A DNA stretch of 6,579 nucleotides, taken from assembly GCA_003161495.1 (NCBI GenBank), contig PMOP01000046.1:1-6579 (forward strand), written 5' to 3'. Position 1 is the stretch's first letter, and every line of letters begins with the position of its first letter. The notes beneath the pieces are model-generated. The model searched no databases, was not told where the DNA came from, and saw only the letters and a program-made list of their open reading frames with translations. The translations under genes were made by a program, and so were the position numbers. This DNA is from Acidobacteriota bacterium (GTDB lineage: Bacteria; Acidobacteriota; Terriglobia; Acidiferrales; UBA7541). Shown here in pieces: positions 1 to 5,755 of the stretch.

Positions 1-255
1 CGCGCCGTGCTCGGCACGGGAACGATTCTGAATCGTTCGACGCCGGTTTATGACATCGTGCGCGGTAAAGTATATGCGGCAACGGATACCGAGCCCCTTG
101 TTATTCCAGAGGAGTCCGTGGTGGTTGCAGGTTCGCGTGCCATTTCGCGCGGCGTTGGCAAGGATTGGGGGATTTCGCTTTACACGCCGGTAATCGTCAA
201 GTACCGCGATTCCAAGACCGACGCGAAAATTCAACTGGAAGATTTACTGCGGTAG
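1..255 (+). CDS. dapD: 2,3,4,5-tetrahydropyridine-2,6-dicarboxylate N-succinyltransferase, C-terminal part (5' end outside window)
   Basis: DapD transfers a succinyl group from succinyl-CoA to tetrahydrodipicolinate in the cytoplasm, in the succinylase branch of the meso-diaminopimelate/lysine pathway. The reading frame is open from base 1 (Arg-Ala before the GTG at 7), so this is the last 84 codons of a gene that starts upstream; full-length members are roughly 270-280 aa. Visible are the end of the left-handed beta-helix hexapeptide region (LGTGTILNRSTPVYD), the PEESVVVAGSRA segment, and the C-terminal block GISLYTPVIVKYRDSKTD followed by IQLEDLLR, which closely resembles remembered DapD C-termini. 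The stop is TAG at 253-255. The next gene is convergent, so dapD is the last gene of its transcript. Frame and family are clear; the N-terminal acyl-CoA and substrate residues cannot be assessed. Confidence 0.93.
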   Translation, partial: RAVLGTGTILNRSTPVYDIVRGKVYAATDTEPLVIPEESVVVAGSRAISRGVGKDWGISLYTPVIVKYRDSKTDAKIQLEDLLR

Positions 256-267
256 GGTAATTTTCGT

Positions 268-279
268 GGCGCCGGCGCC
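268..279. terminator. GC palindrome between convergent genes, possible bidirectional terminator
   Basis: A perfect 12-nt palindrome, GGCGCCGGCGCC, sits in the 37-nt gap between the dapD stop and the methyltransferase stop. It is flanked by TTTT on the left (261-264) and by TAAAAAA on the right (281-287), so each strand reads a short hairpin followed within a few bases by T residues. The stem is short (4 bp with a CCGG loop plus wobble pairs), so termination strength is uncertain. Location and flanks fit a shared terminator. Confidence 0.4.
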
Positions 280-292
280 GTAAAAAATCTGC

Positions 293-1309
293 TTACTTCG
301 TTGCCAAAATTACTGTTGATGGCGGCGGCACAGGGATTGTCGTCACCTTGCCGAAGCCGGCGGTCTTCAGCCACGAGCGATATTCTCGCAGCGTGAACAC
401 GTTTCCTTCCTCGGTTTGCAAGAGCATGGTCAATCCAAACAGGACAGGCATCGCAGGGCCCGTTCGCGCATCGTTCGGGACATATTCCGCGATGAGGAGT
501 TTTCCTCCGGGGCGCAATGCTGTGTAGCATTTCCGTAGAAGTTCCATGCCGTGCATTTGTCCTTCCGAGTGGATGATGTGGCCGAGGATCACAAGGTCAA
601 ATGCATCGCGTCCGAAGTCGGCCGCCCGCATTTCGCGCTCGAGATAAATGTATCGATCGGCGACACCGATTTTTTCGGCGAACCTGCGCGTGATCGGCGT
701 AATCTCCGGAAAATCCATGGTCTCCACATGCGCTTGAGGGAGGGCCTGTGCGAATGCCAGCGACCATGCGCCCGAGCCGGCGCCAACATCCAAAATTTTG
801 CGGATCTTACTGCGGTCTTTTTTTGGAAGTCGTGAAACCACCGCGGACGACGCAGCAAAGTTTCCGGGGAAAAGGTTCGCGACCAATTTCGGAAAAAACT
901 CTTTGCCTTGCCGGGCGTCATCGACAGATTCGGCGGAGTGGCCGCCCCGCACCGCTTCTGTCAGATATTTCCAGGTGTTCCAGGTGAGCGAAACGGCTTC
1001 CGCCATCGCCCCGATATACCCTTTTTCGCCGGGCACTAAAAACGCGGAGGAAACGGGCAGCAGGCTATACGCGCCGCGGGATTTTCGCAAATACCCCATC
1101 CCCGTGAGAGCATCCAGCAGCACGGCCATGCCGCGCGGCGATGCTCCTGCCGCTTTGCAAATTTCGGTTACGGTTCGCTTTCCCGCCGCGATTTGGCTGA
1201 AGACGTTCAATTCAACCCCAACGCTCAGCGCCCGAGCTCTCCAGGAACCGGTGAGATCATCCATAACCTTGGCGGGCGAAAGAATGGCCTTTTTAGTTTT
1301 GCGAGGCAT
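293..1309 (-). CDS. SAM-dependent class I O-methyltransferase (methyltransferase_2 type with N-terminal dimerisation domain)
   Basis: Predicted cytoplasmic SAM-dependent methyltransferase of 338 aa, the usual length for the plant/antibiotic O-methyltransferase-like family. Residues about 14-95 form a winged-helix dimerisation domain (VELNVFSQIAAGKRTVTEI, then a PRGMAVLLDALTGMGYL helix). The Rossmann domain follows, with SAM motif I LDVGAGSGAW at 173-182, an acidic ribose-binding position in MDFPE (D199), a DLVILGHIIH strand, and ALRPGGKLLIAEYV at 264-277. His247 lies where relatives have an HDW/HxW motif, but the following residues are SEG, so the usual His-Asp/Glu catalytic pair is not obvious. 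I chose ATG at 1309 because GGAG and AGGA lie just upstream. The only longer option is a TTG at 1387 that coincides with a -35-like TTGACG, and the added residues do not look like this family. Substrate unknown: no biosynthetic neighbours are in view. Confidence 0.85.
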   Translation of the reverse strand: MPRKTKKAILSPAKVMDDLTGSWRARALSVGVELNVFSQIAAGKRTVTEICKAAGASPRGMAVLLDALTGMGYLRKSRGAYSLLPVSSAFLVPGEKGYIGAMAEAVSLTWNTWKYLTEAVRGGHSAESVDDARQGKEFFPKLVANLFPGNFAASSAVVSRLPKKDRSKIRKILDVGAGSGAWSLAFAQALPQAHVETMDFPEITPITRRFAEKIGVADRYIYLEREMRAADFGRDAFDLVILGHIIHSEGQMHGMELLRKCYTALRPGGKLLIAEYVPNDARTGPAMPVLFGLTMLLQTEEGNVFTLREYRSWLKTAGFGKVTTIPVPPPSTVILATK

Positions 1310-1598
1310 AAACTCCGTTTCCTGAAAATAAGAAGTGACGTATTTTCGTTGAACGCTATTTTCGCAGTCTACACAAAGGCGCGTCAAACAAATAGGCCTT
1401 GGAAAAGAAAATGTATTTCTCTGAATTTCGCCCAGAAGCGGCAGATCCGCCAGGGGAATTCGCGCGCTCGCCAGACGCCAGTCAGCAAGAATGACTGTTA
1501 TCGTGGAAACCCGCCTTGCAAGGCGCCAAGAGCGGGCCCACCGGGCAGCTAAGGTATTGGCCCCGCCCTGCCTACGGCAAATTCTGAGTAAAATGGCT

Positions 1599-1628
1599 TT
1601 GAACTCTGATATAGTTGTTTTGTTTTAT
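1599..1628 (+). promoter_or_regulatory. Candidate sigma70-type promoter of the RRM-protein gene
   Basis: TTGAAC at 1599-1604 is followed after an 18-nt spacer by TTTTAT at 1623-1628, within the most A/T-rich block of an otherwise GC-rich gap. The -35 box matches consensus well and the -10 box poorly. Use of this promoter would give a leader of roughly 145 nt before the ATG at 1782. Confidence 0.3.
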
Positions 1629-1638
1629 ATGGGAGTCG

Positions 1639-1679
1639 AGGGTTCCCTCACCTTCCGCGATGTAGGGAATGGTAACCCT
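1639..1679 (+). promoter_or_regulatory. Compound hairpin in the predicted 5' leader of the RRM-protein gene
   Basis: AGGGTT (1639-1644) is complementary to AACCCT (1674-1679), and the nested TTCCCT (1643-1648) is complementary to AGGGAA (1664-1669). One interrupted stem-loop, or two alternative foldings sharing TT, could therefore form just after the candidate promoter. It lies far from the ribosome binding site, so any effect would more likely be on RNA stability or protein binding than on direct occlusion of the start. No known riboswitch was recognised. Confidence 0.3.
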
Positions 1680-1765
1680 TCGTGACTTCATCCGGTCCTC
1701 ACCATCGCCGCCAAGCGATCTGAATCCGGCCATTGATGCCGCGCGCTCTGCAGATTCCCACTCTT

Positions 1766-1775
1766 GGAAAGAGAG
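1766..1775 (+). promoter_or_regulatory. Ribosome binding site that fixes the RRM-protein start
   Basis: The purine run GGAAAGAGAG ends 6 nt before ATG 1782. The in-frame TTG at 1764 overlaps this run, which argues for translation from the ATG, giving MKNVFVGN as the N-terminus. Confidence 0.6.
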
Positions 1776-1781
1776 AAAATC

Positions 1782-2228
1782 ATGAAGAACGTGTTTGTCG
1801 GAAATATGAATTTTCAAACGACGGAAGCGGAGTTGCGCGCGCTTTTCGAACCGTTCGGACAAGTCACCCGCGTTCACATCGCCATGGACCGGGAAACGGG
1901 ACGAGCACGCGGATTCGCATTCGTGGAAATGCCCAACGATGCGGAAGCCGCGAAGGCCATGTCCGGCCTGGACGGCAAGGAAGTCGGCGGGCGAGCGCTG
2001 AAAGTGAATGAAGCGCGTCCCAAAGCCGCATCGGGCGGCGGTGGCGGCGGCCCGCGAGGCAGCGGCGGGAGCGGAAGCGGTGGCGGGTTTGATCGCGACC
2101 GCGATCGCGATCGCAACCGCGGCGGTGGCGGCAGCGGCGGCCGAGGCGGAAATTCCCGCCAGGGCGGCCGGTTCTCGACCGAGGATTATCGTGACAGTCC
2201 CCGGCAGCCACGCGAACCTCGCTGGTAA
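1782..2228 (+). CDS. Single-RRM RNA-binding protein with glycine-rich RD/RGG-like tail
   Basis: A 148-aa cytoplasmic protein predicted to bind single-stranded RNA. The N-terminal RNA recognition motif spans about residues 2-78: RNP2 is VFVGNM at 4-9 and RNP1 is RGFAFVEM at 43-50, both with the aromatic residues that stack on RNA bases (F5, F45, F47). From about residue 84 it becomes a disordered tail with a GGGGGG run, Gly/Ser stretches, a DRDRDRDRNR block (about 104-113), scattered RG motifs and a Pro/Arg-rich end. This architecture matches the bacterial 'RNA recognition motif-containing' (Rbp-type) proteins of cyanobacteria, proteobacteria and acidobacteria, some of which are cold-induced. 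A small charged protein follows 62 nt later with no terminator between, so the two are probably co-transcribed. The tail is encoded partly by tandem hexamers and could vary in length between strains. RNA targets are unknown. Confidence 0.92.
   Translation: MKNVFVGNMNFQTTEAELRALFEPFGQVTRVHIAMDRETGRARGFAFVEMPNDAEAAKAMSGLDGKEVGGRALKVNEARPKAASGGGGGGPRGSGGSGSGGGFDRDRDRDRNRGGGGSGGRGGNSRQGGRFSTEDYRDSPRQPREPRW
2091..2120 (+). repeat. Five tandem GATCGC-like hexamers inside the RRM-protein gene
   Basis: The units read GATCGC, GACCGC, GATCGC, GATCGC, AACCGC and encode Asp-Arg four times, then Asn-Arg. As an in-frame 6-nt repeat it can expand or contract by slippage without a frameshift, changing the length of the charged tail. 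Confidence 0.8.
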
Positions 2229-2278
2229 GGCGGCTATCGTTCTTTGACAATTCCGGCGGTCCGCATGCGCTTCCACAC

Positions 2279-2284
2279 AAGGAG
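2279..2284 (+). promoter_or_regulatory. Strong Shine-Dalgarno of the 64-aa protein gene
   Basis: AAGGAG lies 6 nt before ATG 2291, close to an ideal ribosome binding site. It supports translation of this very short gene and its choice of start. Confidence 0.8.
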
Positions 2285-2290
2285 ATTAGT

Positions 2291-2485
2291 ATGGCTACGT
2301 CGAAATCCACGTTTCAGAAGCGCCAAAAAGAAATGAAGAGACAGGAAAAGCAGCGCGCCAAGGCGGAACGGCGCGCGCAGAAAAAACTGCTGGGTCCACA
2401 AGACGCCGATTTTCCGATGGAACCACTGACCGGCCCGATCATCGATCCTGATATCGTTTTTCCGGAATCGGACGACGAGAGTTAA
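2291..2485 (+). CDS. Small highly charged conserved-type protein (64 aa), function unknown
   Basis: A 64-aa soluble protein with no membrane segment or signal peptide. Residues 1-34 are strongly basic and predicted helical or coiled (STFQKRQKEMKRQEKQRAK, then AERRAQKKLLG). Residues 35-64 are proline-containing and acidic, ending PESDDES. I recall similar STFQKRQKE...KQ.KAERR proteins annotated as hypothetical in acidobacterial and deltaproteobacterial genomes, but no function is established to my knowledge. The basic half suggests nucleic acid or ribosome contact, which is inference only. Evidence that it is real: near-perfect Shine-Dalgarno, ordered charge asymmetry, position downstream of an RNA-binding protein, and a clean terminator after it. 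It is probably the second gene of that two-gene transcript. Confidence 0.85.
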   Translation: MATSKSTFQKRQKEMKRQEKQRAKAERRAQKKLLGPQDADFPMEPLTGPIIDPDIVFPESDDES

Positions 2486-2517
2486 TCGGACTTTTTTACA
2501 ACGCGAAGGTCAAGTGG

Positions 2518-2542
2518 CGCCGGCGTCCCGCCGGCGATTTTT
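2518..2542 (+). terminator. Rho-independent terminator after the RRM / small-protein pair
   Basis: CGCCGGCG (2518-2525) and CGCCGGCG (2529-2536) are mutually complementary, giving up to 8 bp of pure G/C stem around a TCC loop (7 bp if the loop opens). ATTTTT follows immediately at 2537-2542. It lies 32 nt past the small-protein stop and in front of the convergent channel gene. Confidence 0.8.
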
Positions 2543-2616
2543 GTGTCACTACGCAAAGCAAGAATGCTGAAAGTTCTTGTAGCCCGCCAAGCCGGTCGCG
2601 GGCCCGGACCAGTGCC

Positions 2617-3759
2617 TCAGAAATGGCTGGATTCGGTGCTCGAACTTCCAGTTCCCTCGGGCCCCGAAGAAATTTTCCCCCACGCCGACCGCTTCCAGTT
2701 TTCCACGAATTGATGGCCAACGCCCCAGGTGGGAAGGGGCATCAGCAAGCGCAAGGATAGTCCATTCAGATACGGCTCGTACATTTCGCGCAATTCGGCC
2801 AGCTTTTTGTCACCCGATTCGCCGCACTTGTTGGAGGCGCGGCATTCCACAAGAAGATTGCGGACCTGCACAACTTCATTCGGGGGTAGCCGGTCTTTTG
2901 CCGGGCGCGACGCCGGAACTCGCAACACTTCCGCAAGGTCGACGACCGCATGCCGGGCAATCGCAAAGGTCAGTTGCGATTGCCATTTGGCTGTGCCGTC
3001 GCCGTAGGCGATGAGCAGCGCGGAGACATCGAGGACGGCCGTGAACGCGGCGAGCCAGGATTGATTGTCATGCTGCGAACGAAAATAGCAGAGCACCGGA
3101 TAAGACAGGTGGCTCTCCATGAGTTGCGCTGCCCATATTTCCCAATCGCGCAGATACGGCGTGAGCACCTCGTTGTTTTCAAATTGCGCGTGCCTGCGCA
3201 ACAGTTCCGCGGCTGTGGGAGGCGATCCCGCCCGGGCGTCCAGCAGGGAAATGTTTAACTCCCGTTCGGAAAACGCTCCATAGAGTGTCGGCAGATACGA
3301 AATCATGAGGCCCAGAAAACCGAAGCCAGTCCCTCCTTCGGTGACCGTGATCGCTTTTGCCAGCGTGGTCCGCGGCGTCACGTCGCCCAATCCGAGAGTA
3401 AAGAAAGTAGTTCCGCTCAAATAAATATCCGTGCGGAATGTCGGCGTTTCTCCCGGCGCGTTGATGGCCGAACCGGCGGCCCAATGCAGCATCGCGAAGC
3501 CGAGCACCAGCAAAATCGCCCAGGTCGCAAATAATCCCAAAAGCGAAAGAGGACCGTAATAGCTGAGGTGAGCCTCGCGTAATTTTTTGGAGCGCATCAA
3601 ACGATTGATTGCGGCCCATCCCGTCCAGGTGACCCGGTAGAACATGCGCACGAGGCGAATGGGCCGGGTGACGCGGCGAGGCAGAATGATGGTTTCAAAC
3701 GCTTCCCAAAGCGTGATGAAGAGAACGAAGAGGCCCGCGATGGCGACAAAAAGTTTCAT
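2617..3759 (-). CDS. Two-transmembrane K+-channel-like (Ion_trans_2) membrane protein with atypical filter and cytoplasmic C-domain
   Basis: A 380-aa inner-membrane protein. Hydrophobic segments lie at about 3-26 and 68-96, then a pore-loop region 109-130 carries the filter TTFFTLGLGDVTPRTT, followed by a third hydrophobic segment at about 136-162 (VTEGGTGFGFLGLMISYLP). Helix-pore loop-helix plus a TxGxGD filter is the signature of the ion-channel-2 family. An additional N-terminal helix precedes it and the filter Tyr is replaced by Leu (TLGLGD). Residues about 163-380 form a soluble, probably cytoplasmic domain with no RCK/TrkA-N Rossmann glycine motif that I can see. The start is ATG 3759, with AGGAG spaced 5 nt; the in-frame GTG at 3765 overlaps that site. 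It begins 28 nt after the thrC stop, so co-transcription with thrC is likely. The call of cation channel is good; K+ selectivity is not shown. Confidence 0.85.
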   Translation of the reverse strand: MKLFVAIAGLFVLFITLWEAFETIILPRRVTRPIRLVRMFYRVTWTGWAAINRLMRSKKLREAHLSYYGPLSLLGLFATWAILLVLGFAMLHWAAGSAINAPGETPTFRTDIYLSGTTFFTLGLGDVTPRTTLAKAITVTEGGTGFGFLGLMISYLPTLYGAFSERELNISLLDARAGSPPTAAELLRRHAQFENNEVLTPYLRDWEIWAAQLMESHLSYPVLCYFRSQHDNQSWLAAFTAVLDVSALLIAYGDGTAKWQSQLTFAIARHAVVDLAEVLRVPASRPAKDRLPPNEVVQVRNLLVECRASNKCGESGDKKLAELREMYEPYLNGLSLRLLMPLPTWGVGHQFVENWKRSAWGKISSGPEGTGSSSTESSHF

Positions 3760-3764
3760 CCACA

Positions 3765-3769
3765 CTCCT
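3765..3769 (-). promoter_or_regulatory. Shine-Dalgarno that decides the channel start
   Basis: On the minus strand AGGAG is followed by TGTGG and then ATG at 3759, an ideal 5-nt spacing. The upstream in-frame GTG at 3765 would overlap this site, so the ATG is preferred. Confidence 0.65.
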
Positions 3770-3787
3770 GCGGCTCACAACACCATA

Positions 3788-5095
3788 TCAGGTGTTGGCC
3801 GCGAGCAGAAATTCCTGCAGCTCGGGAAAACGGTTGGGAAAGGAAATGGATTTCTTCGGCCGGTCCAGAAAGGCTGCCAGGCGTTCGGGCATATTCGGGC
3901 GTGCGCCAACGGCCCGTTCGACGACTTCGGCGAACTTGGCGGGATGCGCGGTGGCGAGCACGATTCCCCGCGCCGCGGATTGATTTTGTTTGGCGAAGCA
4001 TTGCCAGCCCAGCACGCCGACGGCGGTGTGCGGATCGAGGACATAGCCGTGGCGCTCCTCCACGTCATGCATGATGCGCAAAGTTTCCTCATCGCTGAAG
4101 CTGCATCCCCAGATGTCGCGGCGGATGGCCTGCAGATCGTTGTCGTAGAGATCGACGATGCGCGCGAAGTTGCTGGGGTTCCCGACATCCATGGCATTGG
4201 AAATCGTGTGGCGCGAGGCGCGCGGAATCAGCTTGCCGCTGCGCAGAAATTCGGGCACGACGTCGTTGGCATTGGTCGCGGCAATGAATTGCGCGACGCC
4301 CAGGCCCATGCGCTTGGCCAACAGCCCGCCGGTCAGGTTGCCGAAATTTCCGCTGGGGACTGAAAATACGGGAAGAGATTCCGACGGTCCGAGTTGCGCG
4401 GCGGCGGCAAAATAATAAAAAGTTTGCGGGATCAGCCGCGCGATGTTGATGGAATTCGCCGACGTAAGCGTGAGCTTTTCCGCGATGGCGGGATCGACCA
4501 GCGCTTGCTTGGCCAGGCGCTGGCAGTCGTCGAAGGAGCCGGATACTTCCAGGGCCGTGATGTTCTGGCCAAGCGTCGTGAGCTGTTTTTCCTGGGCATC
4601 GCTGACGCGCCCGGCCGGGTACAGAATCACGACGCGAATGCCGGAGACCCCGAGAAACGCCTGGGCCACGGCGCTTCCCGTGTCGCCTGACGTCGCCACG
4701 ATCACGGTGAGCTGCTTGCCCGATTCCTGAACGAAATATTCCATCAGGCGGGCCATGAAGCGCGCGCCAAAATCCTTGAAGGCCAGCGTCGGCCCGTGGG
4801 ACAGTTCGAGAATGTGCAGGCGTTCGCCGAGAGCGACGAGTGGAACTGGAAAATTAAAAGCCTCCGTTACGATCTTCGTCAGAATCTGCGGAGGAATTTC
4901 ATCGCCTGCGAACAACGCCCCAACTTCCCGCGCGATTTCCGGAAACGCGAGCGAAGGCAGGCGCTCCAGAAAATCTTTTTGCAAATGAGGGATTTCGACG
5001 GGCATATATAGCCCGCCGTCGGGGGCCGATCCGCGAAGCACGGCCTCGCGCAAGGAAACTTCCGGGCTGCGGTGAAGAGTGCTTCGGTATTTCAT
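3788..5095 (-). CDS. thrC: Threonine synthase, PLP-dependent
   Basis: ThrC converts O-phospho-L-homoserine to L-threonine plus phosphate in the cytoplasm, using pyridoxal phosphate. The 435-aa product has the expected order: an N-terminal domain starting MKYRSTLHRS with PDGGLYMP at 25-32, the PLP-lysine motif HGPTLAFKDFGARFM (K107), the TSGDTGSAVA loop at 135-144, TSANSINIARL near 211-221, and the phosphate-cradle SVPSGNFGNLTGG at 245-257. The FKDFG(A/G)RFM form and N-terminal domain suggest the E. coli-like class rather than the plant-like class. I chose ATG 5095 because it matches the family N-terminus and overlaps the stop of the upstream kinase gene (TGATG), while the longer frame to 5161 adds only residues overlapping that gene. 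The weak local Shine-Dalgarno fits translational coupling. No thr-type attenuator was recognised. Confidence 0.96.
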   Translation of the reverse strand: MKYRSTLHRSPEVSLREAVLRGSAPDGGLYMPVEIPHLQKDFLERLPSLAFPEIAREVGALFAGDEIPPQILTKIVTEAFNFPVPLVALGERLHILELSHGPTLAFKDFGARFMARLMEYFVQESGKQLTVIVATSGDTGSAVAQAFLGVSGIRVVILYPAGRVSDAQEKQLTTLGQNITALEVSGSFDDCQRLAKQALVDPAIAEKLTLTSANSINIARLIPQTFYYFAAAAQLGPSESLPVFSVPSGNFGNLTGGLLAKRMGLGVAQFIAATNANDVVPEFLRSGKLIPRASRHTISNAMDVGNPSNFARIVDLYDNDLQAIRRDIWGCSFSDEETLRIMHDVEERHGYVLDPHTAVGVLGWQCFAKQNQSAARGIVLATAHPAKFAEVVERAVGARPNMPERLAAFLDRPKKSISFPNRFPELQEFLLAANT

Positions 5096-5733
5096 CACGC
5101 GGGCCGTGCCTGCCTTTCGACAAGCTCGAGGAATCCGCGCGCGCTGAGATTGGCGTTCCACAGGCTGTCCATGGAGACAGCGCGGTGCGCGTAGAGTTCG
5201 TAAAGTTTCTTGCGGTGCGCGATCAGTAGTGGATAGCAGCGCGTTATGGCATCCTGCGCGGACTCGCCGGGGCGCTGGACAAACTGGTCACCCCACAGGA
5301 CAGGTTTCGGGTCGGACAAATATCTCGCGATTAAGAGTTCCTCTTCCGGGCGAGAGGCTTCGAGGTAAATGGCCGTGGTGAGATTTTGCATTCTCCGGCA
5401 GATTTCCTCGCCCGTGTATACGACGCTGCCCGTAGTGTCCAAAACTACCCCTTCATCGCCCGACTCCTGAATTTCATCCAACGCTTCGGACATCGATTCT
5501 ATTTCGCACTCCAAATATTTTTTCTCGTGATCCCGATAGGCCGGTTGGTCCGGCCAACCCATCCAGGCCGCGACTCCGCCGATGCCGCGGTATCCGCCCG
5601 CGGCAAGCTCGGGCGCGAGTTTTTTCTCGATCCAGTCGTCGATACTGATCACGCGAAATCCGGCGCCGGCCAGCTTTTGCGCCCAGTGCGACTTTCCGGC
5701 GCCCGACATTCCGATAAGGGATAGCTTGATCAC
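5095..5733 (-). CDS. Shikimate-kinase-superfamily P-loop kinase coupled to thrC, substrate uncertain
   Basis: A 212-aa cytoplasmic ATP-dependent small-molecule kinase, slightly longer than typical shikimate kinases (about 170-190 aa). Walker A is GMSGAGKS at 8-15. SIDDWIE at 30-36 aligns with the DTDxxIE segment (D32 in the place of the shikimate-binding Asp). AYRDHE at 65-70 aligns with the FRxxE arginine (R67). ARYLSDPKPVL at 136-146 resembles the lid RxxxDxxRPLL, and HRKKLYELYAHRAVSMDS at 173-190 resembles RxPLYxEvAdxxvdt (R174). The diagnostic GGG loop is replaced by LDTTGSVVY (98-106), and extra Gly/Trp/Pro-rich residues (about 50-64) precede R67. Fold assignment is strong; shikimate as substrate is doubtful. 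The start is GTG at 5733, preceded by GAGGA. The stop overlaps the thrC ATG by one base, implying a linked role, possibly in threonine supply (inference). Confidence 0.8.
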   Translation of the reverse strand: MIKLSLIGMSGAGKSHWAQKLAGAGFRVISIDDWIEKKLAPELAAGGYRGIGGVAAWMGWPDQPAYRDHEKKYLECEIESMSEALDEIQESGDEGVVLDTTGSVVYTGEEICRRMQNLTTAIYLEASRPEEELLIARYLSDPKPVLWGDQFVQRPGESAQDAITRCYPLLIAHRKKLYELYAHRAVSMDSLWNANLSARGFLELVERQARPA

Positions 5734-5742
5734 AAATCCTCG

Positions 5743-5755
5743 CTGTGGTTCACAG
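5743..5755. repeat. Small hairpin next to the kinase start
   Basis: CTGTG and CACAG are complementary around GTT, giving a 5-bp stem adjacent to the kinase Shine-Dalgarno region. It abuts the outer end of the large inverted repeat and could affect access to the GTG start. No more than that can be said. Confidence 0.4.

Larger units (their letters stand above)
1310..1781. other. Divergent intergenic region without a convincing gene
   Basis: This 472-nt stretch separates the leftward methyltransferase from the rightward RNA-binding protein gene. Reading frames here (for example 1193-1552 and 1491-1685 on the plus strand) lack a good ribosome binding site and resemble no family I know. On the minus strand a weak TTGACG (1387-1382) with an A/T-rich GAAAAT about 18 nt further on could be the methyltransferase promoter. 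On the plus strand the right third holds an A/T-rich candidate promoter and a foldable leader, annotated separately. Positions about 1400-1570 are GC-rich with short direct repeats such as CGCCAGACGCCAG, and I see no further function there. Confidence 0.5.

Noticed and set aside
798..1325. 175-codon plus-strand frame
   Set aside because: Antisense to the methyltransferase, whose motifs are clear. No domain recognised.
1310..1387. N-terminal extension of the methyltransferase to TTG 1387
   Set aside because: The added residues do not resemble the family N-terminus, the TTG coincides with a -35-like element, and ATG 1309 has nearby GGAG and AGGA.
1491..1685. 64-codon plus-strand frame in the divergent gap
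   Set aside because: No ribosome binding site, a composition change halfway along, and it runs through the candidate promoter and leader hairpin.
2244..2249. TTGACA as a -35 box for the 64-aa gene
   Set aside because: No acceptable -10 box 16-19 nt downstream; the region is GC-rich, so co-transcription with the RRM gene is simpler.
1572..2276. 234-codon minus-strand open frame rich in Ala
   Set aside because: It is the complement of the Gly-rich RRM gene. Its Ala runs mirror GGC repeats and it has no recognisable domain.
3644..4363. 239-codon plus-strand open frame
   Set aside because: It lies antisense across the channel start and the thrC 3' half, both strongly supported. It has no family motifs and is a typical GC-rich shadow frame.
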